Positions 1-12,290 of a stretch of 64,000 nucleotides of DNA are shown here, in pieces. Origin of the DNA: Penelope pileata (taxonomy: Eukaryota > Chordata > Aves > Galliformes > Cracidae); assembly GCA_013396635.1 (NCBI GenBank), contig WBMW01002316.1, forward strand, positions 21,059-85,058, given 5' to 3'. A program made the position numbers and the translations under genes. Position 1 is the first letter of the stretch. Every line of letters begins with the position of its first letter. The notes under the pieces were generated by a model. That model did no database searches. It was not told where the DNA came from and worked only from the letters and a program-made list of their open reading frames with translations.

Positions 1-1330
1 TGCTGGGAGCCTGGATCTGGACACAGTACTCCAGATGGGGCCTCATGAGAGCAGAACAGAGGGGGACAATCATCCCCTTTGCCCTGCTGGCCATTCCTCT
101 TTTGATGCAGCCCAGGATACAGCTGGCCTTTCAGGCTGCAAGCATACACTGCTGGCTCATGTCCAGCTTTTCATCTACCAGAATCCCCAGGTCCTTCTCA
201 ACAGGGCTGCTCTCGAGGCGTTCTTCTCCCAGTCTGTACATGTATCTGGAATTGTCCCAACCCAACCTTGCACTTGGCCTTGTTGAATCTCATTAGGTTC
301 ACGAGTCCACTTTTCAAGCCTGTCCATGTCTCTCTGAATGGTGTCTCCTCCTTCTTTTATATCAACTGCACCGCTCAGCTTGGTGTCATCCACAGACTTG
401 CTGAGGGTGAGCTCAATCCCACTATCCAGGTCATTAATAAAGATGTTAAAGGACACCAGTTCCAAGATGGACCCCTAGGAGACACCACTCATCACTGACC
501 TCCACCTGGACATGGGTCCATTGACCACAACCCTCTGGCTGCAACCATCCATCCAATTCCTCATCCACCGAATAGTCCACTCTTCAAATTTATCTTTCCA
601 ATTTAGATGTAAGATTGTGATGTGGGACCACATCAAAGGTCTTGCAGAAGTCCATGTAGAGAACATCAGTTGCCCTTCCTTTATCCACTGATGCCACCAC
701 ACCACCATAGAAGGCCACCAGTTTGGCCAGGCACGATCTGTTCTTGGTGAAGCCATGCTGGGTGTTTCAGATCACCTCCTTGGATTACATGTGCCTTAAC
801 ATAGCTTCCAGGAGACTCAATTCCATGATGTTCCCAGGCACAGACTTGAGGCTCACCAGCCTGTAGTTTCCTAGATTTTCCTTTTTCCTTTCTCCATTTC
901 TTAAAAATGAGAGTGATGTTTCCCTTTTTCCGGTCACTGGGGACTTCACCTGACAGCCATGGCTTTTCAAATATGACTTGGCAGCTACATCAGCTAGTTC
1001 CTTCAGGACCCTGGAATCCACTTTGTCTGGCCCCATAGACTTGTACGCATTCAGTCTCATCAGGTGGTCTTGAACTTGCTTTTTGCTCTCTCAGCTCCCA
1101 TCTAGAGGTTCAGGGACTTGAGAGACGTGGGAAGCATGACTGCCAGTGAAGACCATGGAAAAGATTTTGTTGAGTACCTCAGCCTTGCCATGTCTGTTGT
1201 TGCCATTTCTCCCTTCTCATTTATCAGAGGGGCTACACTGTCCTTGGCCTTTCTCTTCCGATCAATGTAACTGTAGAACCCCCTCTTGTTATTGACTATA
1301 TTGAGGACATCTCCGCTCAAAACAACCATG
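1..1330 (-). mobile_element. CR1 LINE, 5'-truncated, decayed ORF2 (reverse transcriptase)
   Basis: Antisense copy of the chicken-repeat-1 non-LTR retrotransposon, cut by the left window edge. Reading the minus strand from 1329 downward, successive frames give the CR1 ORF2 order: the stretch NKRGFYSYIDRKRKAKD, then the start of the RT domain (YKSMGPDKVDSRVLKEL), then a palm segment with VVVNGPMSRWRSVMSGV, then FNIFINDLDSG followed by SVDDTKLSGAVD, which is the motif C (normally FADD) region. The frame breaks at about 1090, 770 and 470, so no protein can be made. No endonuclease domain precedes it, so the copy was 5'-truncated at about 1330, as is usual for CR1. The 3' end lies outside the window. 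Confidence 0.93.
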
Positions 1331-2090
1331 AGACATGGAGCTTGGGGATAATGCCTGCACCGAAGCGTCTGACCTTCACACTCAATCCTACCATGGGCAC
1401 CTACAGCACCGTGATCCTTCTAAAAGATTCAAAGGTCAGATCTCAAAGGCGAAACACAACAGCAGTGGAATGTATGGCAAAGCCAACGTACTAGGAGAAG
1501 TGTGCTGTCCTGTTACTAGCAGCCACATCCGTACTGCAGGTAGCCTCGTACCTCTCTTTTGAAGAACCTTTGGTTCCACTCCTGGTCAGCCCACTGACCT
1601 GTAGCCCTGAGATTTGGATTGAGATTCAAGATGTTTATTCCAAAACACATGATAATAATAGCAAGCTGGACATTTCTGAGAAAAAATATATTCTTCTGCT
1701 TGTGTTTGATGCAACTTCTCTCCTCGCTGCACTGCTCTGCCACGTGCTTTGGATCAAGGACTGGGAATTTGCTGGGATGTTAGCCATCATCTGTTTTTGC
1801 TCAAGAATTTTAAGGTATATATTTTAGACATGCTCAGTAGTCTTTGCAGGCTTGAACAACCCACTTGGCTAAGCATCCTACCCATTGAACTTGGTCCATC
1901 TCAGATCCAGACAGGGCCAGCCTTAGATACAAGTGCAGAGAGGTTCAGTCATGGGAGCTGGGGGCTCTGTGTCCTCCAAGGGGGTCCCATGGAGAGCAGA
2001 TGGGGTAAGGGCTGGGCAGGAGAGAGAGGCTGGGAGGGGAACTCTGAGACAGGGGTGCTGCTGAGGAAGGATGCCATGTGTGGTGGAGAT
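1331..2090. other. Non-coding stretch
   Basis: Ordinary mixed-composition sequence between two CR1 pieces. Open frames are short and overlap on both strands with no domain or splice-site support. The part after about 1960 is G-rich on the plus strand and may be more of the degraded CR1 that follows, but I cannot align it. Confidence 0.5.
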
Positions 2091-2229
2091 GTGAGGAGTT
2101 CAAAGTGCATCTGGACAATGCCCTCAGATTCAGGGTTGGATTTTGGGTGGTCCTGTGTGGAGCCAGGACTCGATGATCCCTGTGGGTCCCTTCCAGCTTG
2201 GGATACTTCATGATTCTGTGATTTTGTGA
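2091..2229 (+). mobile_element. CR1 3'-end fragment
   Basis: It matches the last about 140 bases of the better preserved CR1 at 20215-21029: 'ggacaatgccctcagat', 'ggattttgggtggtcctgtg', 'gagccaggactcgatgatcc', then the terminal 'atgattctgtgatttt' octamer-type repeats. Only the 3' untranslated tail is present. Confidence 0.88.
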
Positions 2230-5200
2230 CTGTGAGCTGGCATGTGGGACAACCTGGGTAGTTACAGAGCCTGGATCACAGAGTCCACAACTCAGCCAGC
2301 AAGGCTGCAGAGAAGCTTGTTGTGGAAACATTGTCACCAGACTATGGGTAGGGGACTGAAAAGAGACAACAAGGGAAAAAATGGCAGAATTAGAAATCAG
2401 GATTGTAAAGAGAAGTGGAATGAGGAGTGTGGTCAAATGGGGTCAGACACGGGCAGAAGAACTTTAACTAAATACCACAGAAGGTATTATGTGTGAGGCA
2501 CACATTGAAGTGAAGCTGCCTCAAGCTCTGAGCATGGCTCAATAACCTGAGTTCTTATGTACATACCACTGAGCACTCTGTGCAAAGTGAGGGACAAGGG
2601 AGCACTCTTCGGAGCCCTGAACTACTAAACTGCAATTCTTTGCACACATTGCCCTGTGGCTGCCAAAGTTGAATTCAGAGGAATAAGAAAACTGGACCCA
2701 GTCCCACACAGGATTTGATTGGTCTGATGCAAACAAACATGTTTGCACTGATTTGGGCCTCAAAAATACAGCAGCAGACAAACGCAGACCTCAGGCATGA
2801 GAACATCGACCTTCCTGACTCAGGATCAAGATGCAAGAAATGTCAACGTGGCATTTACTGCAAGAGCTCTGTAAGGCCATGGGACCCCAGGGCCACCTGT
2901 GTCAACCACCACCTGTACATCCATCAGACACTGCTCTGCACCCATGTTTTAAAAATTCTGAACTCCTGATTGCATCTGCCTATGTGCTAATGATCTTAAA
3001 ATCAACAGAAGGCCTTAAATTAACATGTATAGATATAACAAAGAGATTACATAATTTATTCTAATAAATATATCCATGTTTCCTTCCTTGGCTTTTGACT
3101 CTTTACACACATTTCTTTCATACTCAGAATGTTCTGTAGGTGTGTGCGTGAGAGCATTTCCCTCCAAGCCCCCACGTTCTAAGAAAGAATATTTGTCTCT
3201 TGTTTCATAGAGAAATAATCTAACACATGAAAGCAAAAAGCACAGCTATCACTTCCTTTACCTTCCCACATGAAACAACCCCAAACTCCCATTTCTGTCT
3301 AACAGATAACAATGATAACAGGACCTGGATGAAAACTCCTCATGACAACTTGCTGCCATAATGGCAGCTCTGTCAAAATCAACATTGGGCCAAAGAAGAC
3401 ACCAAGCCTGAAAAATTCTGTTTGAAAAAGTTGCAGTGTTTTGTCCCAGTTCTGTTATTCCATACTATTAATATTGTAAAAAAGGTACGTTTGGTAAATC
3501 CAAAATATTAATAATTGATATTTATATTCCAACTCTGATGCTATTGTAGCACATATATTTTATCATTTCCTAGCAACTTGTTGTAATGCTTTCACTTTAT
3601 TGAATTTAAATGAATTTTATAATGAAAGCATTCTGAGTTACTAAAGCAAAAACTTTCGAGGATTCAAAATCTTCTTTTTCCCCCCAAAACTGTATTTGGC
3701 AGAAAAATGTGCAGTGCTGGCTTCGCACTGGGTTATAGCTTAAAACAAAATACCTCAGCCATGTTCTGTCACAGGTGAAGCTGAACCAACACGGAGAAGG
3801 GAAATGTCTCCCAGAGAAAGGTGAAAAAACACGTGGTCAGAGCACATCCTCTTGACTTTTGGGCAAAAGCCTTGACAGTCAAACTCGTGTTGATGTGCCA
3901 CTGTCTGAAACACCTGCTTGCACAGGACATCTGGCAGGGACAATACCTTAGAGCAGTTTTCATCAGCCCAGCAGACACTTACCTGGAGCAATGGGAAAGC
4001 CAAGCACTGAGGTGCCTGTGCTGTCAGTGTCACCACCTCATGTGGAGCTGTGCAATGGCTGCCTAAGCCAAACTAACAAAGAATATAATTGAAAGTCCAT
4101 AGAAATGAACAGAGTATCTCCAAGTTCAGTAAGCTTGTGGTAACTGATACAGAAAGTAATTTTAATGTTCATAGTGGCTTGTGGCTCAGTGGGAAGACAT
4201 GAATACACAATGAATTTCAAAAAATGAATTTTCCTGCCTGAGCATTGCTTATTGCTTCTCGGACCAGACTGAGTTTGTCCAGCTCTACATGTATGAAGCA
4301 AAGAGAACCCATCAGCAAATGACGGAAAGTCTAGGCAGAAGCCAAGGGCAAATTATTGTTGAATTTCTTGGGATAACCAAATGGAGATAATCTCCAGTGT
4401 TCTCAGATTCAGGTGTCCTTTGAATGGAGTGCAGATGTTGCAAAATTCTTTTTTTTGCACGCTCTGATGCCAGCCTGTATTATGCGCTGGCTTTACTTTT
4501 AGCTCCACACAGATATAAATCACTTGATTAGACACTCACAGCCCTATAACTTCTGGTGACCTCAGCTACTGAGCTGATCTCTGCCTGACTCCCCTACGCT
4601 TGTTCACCTGTTCAGCCTTTGCATAGTGGAAATGAAAAGAGATGCTTTCCATAACAAAAAAGGTACATCTTCTCCTTTCCAATGAAATCTCAAAATATCT
4701 TGTGAGAGAATTATCAGTGATCCAGTGAATTCCTCCCTGTCCTCTCTTTCTGCTCCGGATACCATGAGCAGAAATAATTGACACTGAGGCTTTAACTCCA
4801 GGGATGCATCATTGTCAGGGTTGGACCCTGCCAGACTCTCGGCGCAGTCCAGGAGACCCACAAGAGAATGGTTGGTCTTTGCTATGGACACTCTGTAGTC
4901 CCAGGTGGTAGGGAGAGCATCTGGCTTTTCCTTTCCAAAAACTTTAGTAGCTGCTATTCCTTTCCATACCTCTTGGAAACTGTTTGTCTACCTTAGTTCC
5001 CACTTGGCCCTCAAGCACGATGTCAGAGAAAATGCACTGCCCACCAGATGTGTCCAGCTTAGAACTTCAGCAGCAGTGTCTTAGCTATCCAGCTGCTGTC
5101 ACGCACCTCGGATGATAGTTATGGTGCTCAAGAAAAACGTAAAAGGACCACAATTGTTATTATGCTTATTTCCACTGGACTTTTTCTGCACTGTACTTCC

Positions 5201-5789
5201 CTTTCCTTAAAGTCAAGTTGTAACAAGACGTGAACTAGTGGGCAGCTGGAAAGTGTATTTCTCTCCATTGCCCAACCGTGACTCTCAGAGCGCTATAAAT
5301 TGCTGAAGATGTTGCCTTCTTGAATCCTGTATGATGCTCCCTGCTGATGGATATGAGGATAAGCGTAACACCCTGCTGTCGGCGGTCCTACATGATACAG
5401 AAGCTCCCTTCCTACTGTACTTTGGCTGAATTGTCTCCTCACGTGCATGGGTTTAACATGCACACTGTCACCATCAGAATGAAACATATTTATACTGTTA
5501 GCATTTTAAACTACTGAGTGATTAAAGCCTTTGGGTTTTGTGGTGTTTTGTTGTTTTTGTTTTATTTTTTGGAACTTCAACTTGTGAATCTAACATTTTT
5601 GGAGAAAGCTCAGATTGTTAAGGAATCAGCAGGACACATCACCAAGCTACAATAGGTTCACTTTCATGTGGATGCTGTAGCAGGCAAGCCTTCATGGAAA
5701 AACTCTGAATGTGAATTTAGCTAGTTTTGGATAAAGACGCCTTTCAGCGTCAATAAACACCATGAATGCAGCCACGGTAGAGTTACAAC
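2230..5789. other. Intergenic, no gene seen
   Basis: AT-rich DNA with only short open frames, no plausible exon (acceptor, open frame and donor together) and no recognised repeat. There are poly-pyrimidine stretches near 3675 and 5545-5575. Confidence 0.45.
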
Positions 5790-6530
5790 TTAATGAGATG
5801 AGGGGAAGTGCACAGGGTCAGGCCTCATCTCCCGGCCTCTGTCATGCTAATCAGCTGGGCAGCCTGCAGCTGAAAAACTGCTGGAATTTTTATTTGCATT
5901 TCATTTAGTTGGAAGGAAATTGACCCAGATGGTCCACAAAGGCAATAGAAGGCTGGCAAGCAGTCTAGTGCTGCACACTTTTCGGAGGGGCTGCACTTGT
6001 CCGCCCGTCCCTCTTGGAGCCCAAAACATAAAAGATTAAAACAGCGTAAGGGAATTGATTTCATGATTTTTAGATAATTTCCCTAAGATTTCAGAAAAGA
6101 CCTAAAAAAACTAATTTAATCAGCCAGGATCTCAATAGTAATTAAAGGGAAGAAAGGCTGAGATAATGAAAGAGGTGGTAGAGATTTTTGCTGTTGCTGG
6201 TGGGAACCTTTCTTAATTAGAAAAAGTCTAAAATCTAAATGATGTTAATGACGACAAGCATGAACATTTATTGCAAAGACGCTCTATCCTTGGTCAACAT
6301 AGATGATTGATAGTCAAATCTGATAAACTTCTTAGAAGAAGCTAAAACAATTTGCTATGCATTTGTCAAAGCCAAATATTTCCAAGCATTTGCTCAAACA
6401 AACAATATTGGTGTCGCTGTTACTCGTTTGGCCAAAGCTTAGATATTTGGGCAAGTGATGTGTTGTTCCACACCATCTGCTCATGGCTTCACCTAGTTTG
6501 CTTGGAAAGCTTAGCTAAAACTCTAATATA
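5790..6530. promoter_or_regulatory. Candidate conserved non-coding element
   Basis: A long AT-rich block of high-complexity sequence without repeats or coding frames. It holds a perfect octamer (ATTTGCAT, 5892-5899), an ATGCAT half site near 6356, SOX-like AACAAT near 6402 and a TGATTGATAG (PBX/HOX-like) site near 6305. Such site clusters in gene-poor DNA are typical of developmental enhancers, but conservation cannot be measured here, so this is inference. Confidence 0.27.
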
Positions 6531-7940
6531 AATAGAATTATACCTACTTTCACATTGTAATCTTAGAAGAGATAACGATTCAGAACAAGTGCAATAACCT
6601 CATGGAAGACCAGCTGACGGCAAATCTACTGAATTGGAAGACATAAAACATAAGTGAAGACACAAAAGTTTGCTTCAGCAAGCACCCTTATTTGATACTC
6701 TCTTTCTAGATAGTTATGTTGCCTCAAACACCAGCATGCTTGCTAACGCTTTGGTTTTGGTTAGTTGTCAAGCTTGTCTGAATAAGTATTTCTGGTGCAA
6801 GTCCTGGGAATCAAACACTGTAACTTCAGTAGAATTGTTTCTGATTTATACTCGCATAGGAGTGCATGTGAATCTATACCAGCTCCCTGGATTACTGGGC
6901 TCCGTAGCCCATGTTAGAGCACCTTGCACAGGCTTTAGTTTTCACAGTAGAAATTCTGTCTCTGGGGAGATGTGGTGAAAAGAGCTTGTAGCCAAAAAAC
7001 CACACAACCGTATGGACAGTATGACAGGTCATGCAGGAATGGAAGAGTCCGGAATTTTTTCTCTCCTGGCTCTTTGAGGACTTCAGTTGGCTCAAATTGT
7101 GCCAGCTCAATTGTTGAGCAGTATGGGCTGCGTGAGCACACCGCTGCGGTGGCCCAAACACCTTGCCTGGTGCCTGCTGCCAAGACTTGGTCTCTGTCCC
7201 AGGCATCTGCGACTCAGCCATGAGTTATCACAAGTAGCACTCCCTTCCATGGCCATGACAGTCACAGTTGAGCTTTGCTTTCACAGGGGTTACGTGAAGC
7301 ACTCATCCACAGTCCTCCATGTAAAGCTGACTGGAATATTTTACATTTCCAGCACATTTCAAAGTCCCAAACTGCTCCTAATGTCCCTGTTAGCAGTACA
7401 GCAGCTAAGAAAGAATGGAAGAATGAATGAAGGTAACTAGCTCAACTTCCTGGTCTGGCACTGTCCTCTTTAATAACCTAGGGCAATTTATAGGACAAAT
7501 ATTTATAAGAGAGTAAAGACCTGTGTCTCTCTGAAGACCTCGTACACAAGATGTAACACCATAAAATTGTACCTAAGAACTACAAGGCAGTGTGAGTAGC
7601 AACTGTCCTCACTGGAGGTGGCTGAAAGAAGTTGTCTTCTGGCACTACAAGCCCGTGTGTTATCTTCTCTGAAAGACAGGAAGAGATCAATACTTTCTAT
7701 GTGGCTCCCAATACTCCATCATTGTACAAGGGAAGGATTCTGATTATGGGCTACATTTGTCTCATAGAGATTGAGTACACCGTGTAGGATTCTCCTTTCT
7801 TGCATGAATGAACGCTTGGGAGTCTGAAAGCAATAAGAGATGAGAGGACTTTGCAGAAAATAAGGAGGGCTGATGTGTTCAGAGGATGCACTACATACAT
7901 TAAATTCTAAAGAACTTGAAATACCCTGAGAATGTTTTAA
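6531..7940. other. Intergenic, no gene seen
   Basis: Overlapping open frames of about 100 codons occur on both strands between 6670 and 7440. None has splice signals or recognisable protein motifs, and they overlap each other, which suggests chance. Confidence 0.4.
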
Positions 7941-7995
7941 ATGTTCGGGCAGTTGGACTAGGTGATCTTTGAAGGTCCTTTCCAACTGAACTTTT
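7941..7995 (+). mobile_element. CR1 3'-tail fragment
   Basis: Only the extreme CR1 3' end is recognisable: 'cagttggactaggtgatc' followed by 'gaaggtcctttccaact', the standard sequence immediately before the terminal repeats. It runs directly into the CTATT array. Confidence 0.82.
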
Positions 7996-8076
7996 CTATT
8001 CTATTCTATTCTATTCTATTCTATTCTATTCTATTCTATTCTATTCTATTCTATTCCATTCTATTCTATTCTATTC
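7996..8076 (+). repeat. (CTATT)n pentanucleotide microsatellite
   Basis: About sixteen tandem CTATT units with one C-for-T variant (CCATT) near 8056-8060. It directly abuts the CR1 3' tail, whose terminal octamer repeats also contain ATTCT, so it probably grew from that tail. Confidence 0.97.
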
Positions 8077-9398
8077 AAATCAGCTCTTTCTTGTTTGTGT
8101 AGCAATAGCATCACAGCAGGATGCTCCCTTGGAAATAGCACTGGGCTCTGCAGTGAGATGGTGTGAGAGACTTAGAAAGATTTAAATGGGTATTCAATGT
8201 TGCTGGGACAAACTTAATCATGGATATGGGTGATTCTGTCTCCACCAGAGTCTTTTCAGTGCAGACACAATCTAGCTTTGCAACTGAGTCTAGGCTACAT
8301 GCTGGAACAGAGGATAACAGAACCTAACATCAAGGCTGCATCTAATCTACATTTTGACTGGTGCCTGGCACCCAGATGTAAGACCAAAATAATCTCATCT
8401 TCATACTGACAAGAAAGAAGAAAAGTATTAGAGATGAACTTTCAGGTTTTAAGTATTATGTGTGCTGCACTGACCCAGTGCTGTCCCACTCGCAGCGTGG
8501 ATGAGATGCTCCCCACCAAGCTGGCTGTTTCACATCTCAACATTGCAGGAAATTGTCTTGTTGCTGCCCCTCTCTGGGGGTAGCTGAGGTCTGTAGATGG
8601 ACTGAATTAAACTCGTAGGTCCTGCAGGATGCCCACAGCTGTATCAGGGCACAGGATGGACTGAACTTGCTCTCTGACCCATCATGCTCATGAAGGTCAT
8701 GCTGGAAGAGTTTGGATGAAAGGAGCAGACATAGGAGATAAAATCTGAAAAAATGAAGACACCTGTGAAAATCAGCAGTTTCTTTAGAGATTATTTAGTA
8801 TGGTTAATAAGACGTGCTATCTTCTTGGTGCACTTTTCAGCAGCTATCACTAACAGGGGTTGCCAGAGCACATCAGCGCTGCTGATGGAGAAAAAGGAAG
8901 GATCTGGGTCAAAGCATGAAGTGTAGCCCTCAGAAGAATGGTTAGGATTAGAACTAAAAGCTGTCACATAAACTAAGTGCAATTTTGGAATTGCTGATTC
9001 AAGTTGATTCTCACTGCAGGACTTTTAACAGTGCTGGTTTTTTTCGATAGTCTATTTCAAAGCATTTACCACATTTTCCTTGAAGACCGCAAAAGCCAAA
9101 ATGTGCTGTTTGTGCTGAAACCCTGAGAAGGTCTCAGGAAAAACAGGAAATGTTTATCCAAACATCTGGTGAGGAGTGCTACAGGCTGTGCTGGACCCCA
9201 GCTGACTCCCTCCTCACTCTGCACTGCTGGGTGCTCCACGGGAGCTCGGTGCCAGCCCGGACCCCACACGGCTGGAGCTGGGGCACAGGGGGACAAGAAG
9301 AGTGAGAGCACATCCAGAAAACATGCTAGACAAGGCAGAAATTGGGGCTGTTCTTGTGTGTGCTAGGGATTTCCTGACAATATTTTTCAAATGTCATA
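8077..9398. other. Intergenic, no gene seen
   Basis: No supported gene. A GC-rich patch at about 9160-9300 has chance open frames on both strands and no recognised repeat. Confidence 0.4.
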
Positions 9399-10425
9399 AA
9401 ATAGAATAATAGAATTGTAGAATCGTAGAATCATTAAGATCAGAAAAGACCTCTAAGATCATCCTGTCCAACTGTCCTCCTGCCGCCAATATTGCCCACT
9501 AAACCATGTCCCTCAGTACCGCATTTACACATTTCTTGAACGCCTTCAGGGATGGTCACAACGCCACCTCCCTCTGCACCTGTGCCAGTGCATTACTGCT
9601 CTTTCTGAGAAGTTTTTCCTAATACCCAACCTGAACCTCCCCTGGCACAACTTGAGGCTACTCTCTCTTGTCCCATCACTGTTACCCAGGAGAAGAGGCT
9701 GGCCCCCACCTCACTACAGCCTCCTTTCGGGCAGCTGTAGAGAGCAATAAGGTCTCCCCTGAGCTTCCTCTTCTTCAGACTGAGCAATCCTAGCTCCCTC
9801 AGCCGCTTCCCTTCAGATCTGTGCTCCAGACTCCTCACAGCTTTGTTGCCCTTTTCTGGACATGCCCCAGTGCCAGGATGCCATTTACCTTCTTCCTTGG
9901 CACAATCTTCCAGCCATTCTGCCCCAAGCCTGTAGCGTTGCATGGGGTTATTGTGATCAAAGTGCAGGACCCAGCACTTGGCCTTGTCGAACCTCATCCC
10001 ATTGGCCTCAGCCCAGCAATCCAGCCTATCCAGATCCCTCTGAAGGGCCTCCCTACCCTCAGGCAGATCGACACATCCTCCCAACTTCGTGTCATCTGCA
10101 AACTTACTGAGGGTACACTCAATCCCCTCGTCTAGGTCATCAATAAAGATGTTAAACAAGATGGGCCCCAGTACCGACCCCTGGGGGACACCACTCATGA
10201 TGGGACGCCAGCTGGATTTAACTCCATTCATCACCACCCTCTGGGCCTGGCCCTCGAGCTGGTTTTTTACCCAGGAAAGAGTGTACTTGTCTAAGCCATG
10301 AGCTGCCAGCTTCCCCAGGAGGATACTGTGGGAGACAGTGCCTAAGACTTTGCTGAAGTTTAGGTAAACTATGTCAACAGCCTTTTCTTCATCCACCAGG
10401 CAGGCAATGCGCCAATTGCTGCTGC
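9399..10425 (-). mobile_element. CR1 LINE, 3' half with dead reverse transcriptase
   Basis: Antisense CR1. The 3' end is at about 9399 with tagAATAGAATTGTAGAAT-type terminal repeats. A 294-codon frame on the minus strand (10477 to 9593) carries RT palm motifs: motif A region DIVYLNFSKVLGTVSH (residues 35-50), motif B GVPQGSVLGP (96-105) and motif C FADDTKLGG (126-134). The catalytic Asp of motif A (YLDFSKAFDTV in active copies) is Asn at residue 40 (10358-10360), and the following Phe-Asp is Leu-Gly, so the enzyme would be inactive. After EWLEDCAKEE the sequence jumps twice relative to other CR1 copies, removing about 20 and about 45 codons, yet re-enters frame at LRELGLLSLKKRKLRGDLIALY. The last about 35 codons are frame-shifted. 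The first about 25 codons may lie outside the element. Confidence 0.95.
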
Positions 10426-11279
10426 AAAGATGGAGCAAAATGCTCTTCATGCCCATATGTGACAGGAAATAATACACCTAACCACAGAAAGGATGCTCCA
10501 GTAAGACACTAGAAACACTTGCTAGTGGTATAGAAGGGAAGTTGTGCTAGAGATGTTTGTGCTCTCCGCCATGGTAAATGCTTAAGAACAGCATGGAGAA
10601 GCCTCCATTTGAAAGGCGAAGGTGGTCGCGTCTTGTGGCAGTGGTCTGGACAAAAAGACTGCTTGAAAACCCTGCAGACTCATTCCTGTGTTTTGCTTTT
10701 TTGCAGCCTTTTAAAGCAAATTTACTTTGATGACCACAATTCCCCAGATACGTCTGTTTTATCATGTAGAGTCACCTTACACCATGTATAAGGATATCTG
10801 CACTGGTTCATCTTCCTTAAAAAAAAAATGCAGTCAAATATACCGCTGCAGTACATGGATACAACTCCGTTGAGTAAAATGTCTGCAAAATCTTGCCCTA
10901 GGTCTGAATTTGATTTCTGTGGACCCTATAGAAAATGGTGTCACAGAACTTGTAAATTAAAGGCAAATTATTCCAAAAAAATAAAGGATTTTAACACTAG
11001 AAAAAATCATTCTACAGAACCCCGCATTTTAGTTTAAAATTCAACAGAAAGTGAATTCATTAGCAAAGTCACTCAAGCCTGACTAAAAGGAGTTTGAACC
11101 AGAAAATCTAGCAATTTAAAGTAAACCTTTAGCTGTGAGCATAACTCGATACATATGATGCCAGCTGCAGAAATTGCCATTTCAAACCTCACTCCCGTTG
11201 GCACAAAGGGAACAAATAGCTCTCAGCTGCAGGTGAAGCCTACCAGACCTTTCTCCTCAATCTTTGTATAGTGTCAGTT
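10426..11279. other. Intergenic, no gene seen
   Basis: AT-rich sequence with no repeat or exon I can support. Confidence 0.4.
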
Positions 11280-11530
11280 CTTCTTAAAAAACAGCCATTA
11301 AATTATCGCCATTGTCTTGGGGGAATGGTGATTGATGCCTCTTCTTTCATGCTAACTCAGCTTGTCTCTCTGCTCTAAATGGCCTTGTCTTTGGTGTGGA
11401 TGTTGGTAGTACATCATTAGGTCGTGGTACGCGCCGCGTCGCCTGCTCGCAGCCTGGCAAACACGGCTGTCAGCGACGTGGCCGTTAAGCGGATTAATGC
11501 AACTCTCCTGAGCTCCTCATACAAAGCCAT
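11280..11530. promoter_or_regulatory. Candidate conserved non-coding element with CpG-rich core
   Basis: Complex non-repetitive sequence containing CATTAAATTA, TGATTGATG (PBX/HOX-like) and GGATTAATGCAA (OTX/PITX-like GGATTA) sites around a short CpG cluster at about 11424-11450 (ggtacgcgccgcgtcgcc). CpGs are otherwise rare in the flanking 1 kb, so their retention here hints at constraint. The function is inferred only. Confidence 0.27.
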
Positions 11531-11832
11531 GGGCTCCCACCTGTCGGGTCTCTAACAGGATGCTTTGTACAGGGTGCTTTCCTCTGTGAATGCTAAGGTG
11601 ACAAGGTAAAACAACCCCCTTGGCACTTCTGCGGCATCCGTTGGGCTCCATCCCAGCTGCCACAGGCGCTACGGGAGCTCCCCGGATGGCAGCAGAGCCC
11701 AAACCATCAATTTCAGGTGTTTATGTTCAAAGAACAATATACTGCTCCTTTGTTGTCCCGTTGCAAATGTAGCTCCTTCGTGTTTCAGCACACCATAGAG
11801 GATGGCCCTTTTTTCATACACAGCTGGTCACA

Positions 11833-11880
11833 ACCATATATAACCATATACATATACATATATATATACAACCTCATATA
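11833..11880 (+). repeat. CATATA-rich microsatellite
   Basis: Imperfect tandem CATATA/TATA units that end exactly where a CR1 fragment begins. Confidence 0.8.
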
Positions 11881-12290
11881 TCTGGAGCACAAGTCTTATG
11901 AGGAGCAGCTGAGGGAATTGGGATTGTTCAGTCAGGAGGAGGCTCAGGGTAGACCTTATCACTCTCTACGACTGCCTGAAAGGAGACTGTGGTGAGGTGG
12001 GGGTCAGCCTCTGCTCCCAGCTAACGGCAATAGGACAAGAGGGAACGATCTCAAGTTGTGCCAGGGGAGGTTCAGGTTGGATATTAGGAAAAACTTCTCA
12101 GAAAGAGGGGTAATGCACTGACACAGGCTGTCAACCAACAGGGGTGGCGGGGTCTCTGGAGGTGTTCAAGAACCGTGGGGATATGGCACTGAGGGACATG
12201 GGTCAGTGGGCACGGTGGGAATGGGCTGATGGTTGGACTGGGTGATATCAGAGGTCTTCTCCAACCTCAGTGATTCCATGATTCGATGAT
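11881..12290 (+). mobile_element. CR1 3' fragment (ORF2 C-terminus and tail)
   Basis: Starts with the ORF2 C-terminal coding stretch translated as LEHKSYEEQLRELGLFSQEE and continues through the 'ggttcaggttggatattagg' region to 'ttggactgggtgatatcaga', ending in 'gattccatgattcgatga'. The frame is broken soon after the GRPYHSLRLPERRL stretch. 5'-truncated. Confidence 0.93.
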
